From: a bacterium HR36
Lineage (GTDB): Bacteria > Planctomycetota > Planctomycetia > Gemmatales > HRBIN36
Length of the DNA stretch: 6,055 bases
Assembly: GCA_002898995.1 (NCBI GenBank)
Contig: BEIM01000232.1
Coordinates: 1 to 6,055 of the forward strand
Reading direction: 5' to 3'
Shown: in pieces, positions 5,750 through 6,055 of the stretch
Position numbering within the stretch: position 1 is the first letter of the stretch
Layout of the letters: each line of letters opens with the position of its first letter
Translations under genes and position numbers: made by a program
The notes under the pieces: model-generated
The model's input: only the letters and a program-made list of their open reading frames with translations
Databases searched by the model: none
Told to the model about the DNA's origin: nothing

Positions 5750-6055
5750 ATGCCCGCCCCGAAACCCTATGCGGCTCCCCTTAGTGTGCTACTGATGGCG
5801 TCAGCAAGTGTGGCCTTAGCCCTGTGGGAACTTGCTTGGCCGAATCGCTCCTCGGATTTGCACGCGCAGTCTGGCAAGCTCGCCGGTCCGACTTTGTCGC
5901 CCAGGCCCACCCAGGGGACGGCGGCCAACGCCTTCGCTCAAGAAGTAGCTCCTTTGCTCGAAGAGTTTTGCGTTTCCTGTCATGGCGGTGCCAAGCCACG
6001 AGGCAAATTGCCCTTAGATCAGCTCGCGCGAAAGCCCGACTTCGAGAAAAACACC
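5750..6055 (+). CDS. Planctomycete-type cytochrome c domain protein (PSCyt/DUF1592-like), N-terminal part, runs off the right edge
   Basis: The first 102 codons are present and the frame is open to the window end. A hydrophobic segment at about residues 9-29 is a signal peptide or anchor directing the protein to the periplasm or paryphoplasm. A Ser/Pro/Thr-rich linker follows to about 60. The segment AFAQEVAPLLEEFCVSCHGG (61-80) carries one haem c binding motif, CVSCH at 74-78, followed by KPRGKLPLDQL (82-92). This arrangement, with an acidic helix before the CxxCH and a K.rG.L.LD stretch after it, is characteristic of planctomycetal cytochrome domains that head large DUF1592/DUF1587 or PSD1-type proteins. 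Which downstream domains follow cannot be seen. AGGAAG at 5740-5745, 4 nt before the ATG, supports this start. Met16 (5795) is an alternative but would cut the signal sequence. Specific function is unknown. Confidence 0.85.
   Translation, partial: MPAPKPYAAPLSVLLMASASVALALWELAWPNRSSDLHAQSGKLAGPTLSPRPTQGTAANAFAQEVAPLLEEFCVSCHGGAKPRGKLPLDQLARKPDFEKNT

Overview
The window looks like a stretch of a Planctomycetota chromosome with moderately high GC. The main clue is the partial gene at the right edge. It encodes a secreted protein whose CVSCHGG haem motif sits in the context typical of planctomycetal cytochrome (PSCyt/DUF1592-type) proteins. The rest is metabolic and housekeeping in character. 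I see no CRISPR array, tRNA, rRNA, insertion sequence or phage gene. The taxonomic assignment is an inference from gene content, not from a marker gene.

Left block (1-997, minus strand): a beta-class carbonic anhydrase lies 68 bp upstream of the start of a SulP-family anion transporter that runs off the left edge. This pairing is a recurrent one and suggests a bicarbonate uptake/interconversion unit, with the transporter moving HCO3- and the enzyme equilibrating it with CO2.

Middle left (998-1796): about 800 bp with no confidently coding gene. It holds one doubtful minus-strand ORF with a hydrophobic segment (1089-1502), a small hairpin at the carbonic anhydrase ribosome binding site, and a 14-bp inverted repeat at 1722-1735 upstream of the next gene.

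Central block (1797-4552, plus strand): a large exported alpha/beta hydrolase (694 aa, Abhydrolase_10-like) overlaps trpF (phosphoribosylanthranilate isomerase, tryptophan biosynthesis) by an ATGA junction, so the two are probably translationally coupled although their roles and locations look unrelated.

Right block (4526-6055): trpF converges on, and overlaps by 27 bp, a minus-strand gene for a divergent Gfo/Idh/MocA-like protein that has lost recognisable catalytic motifs. That gene is divergent from the partial cytochrome gene starting at 5750. The 165-bp divergent spacer contains an AT-rich tract and a near-perfect stem-loop (5688-5719).

Nothing here amounts to a clearly new defence or mobile system. 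The points most worth a second look are the degenerate Gfo/Idh protein, the hydrolase-trpF coupling, and the stem-loop in the divergent spacer.
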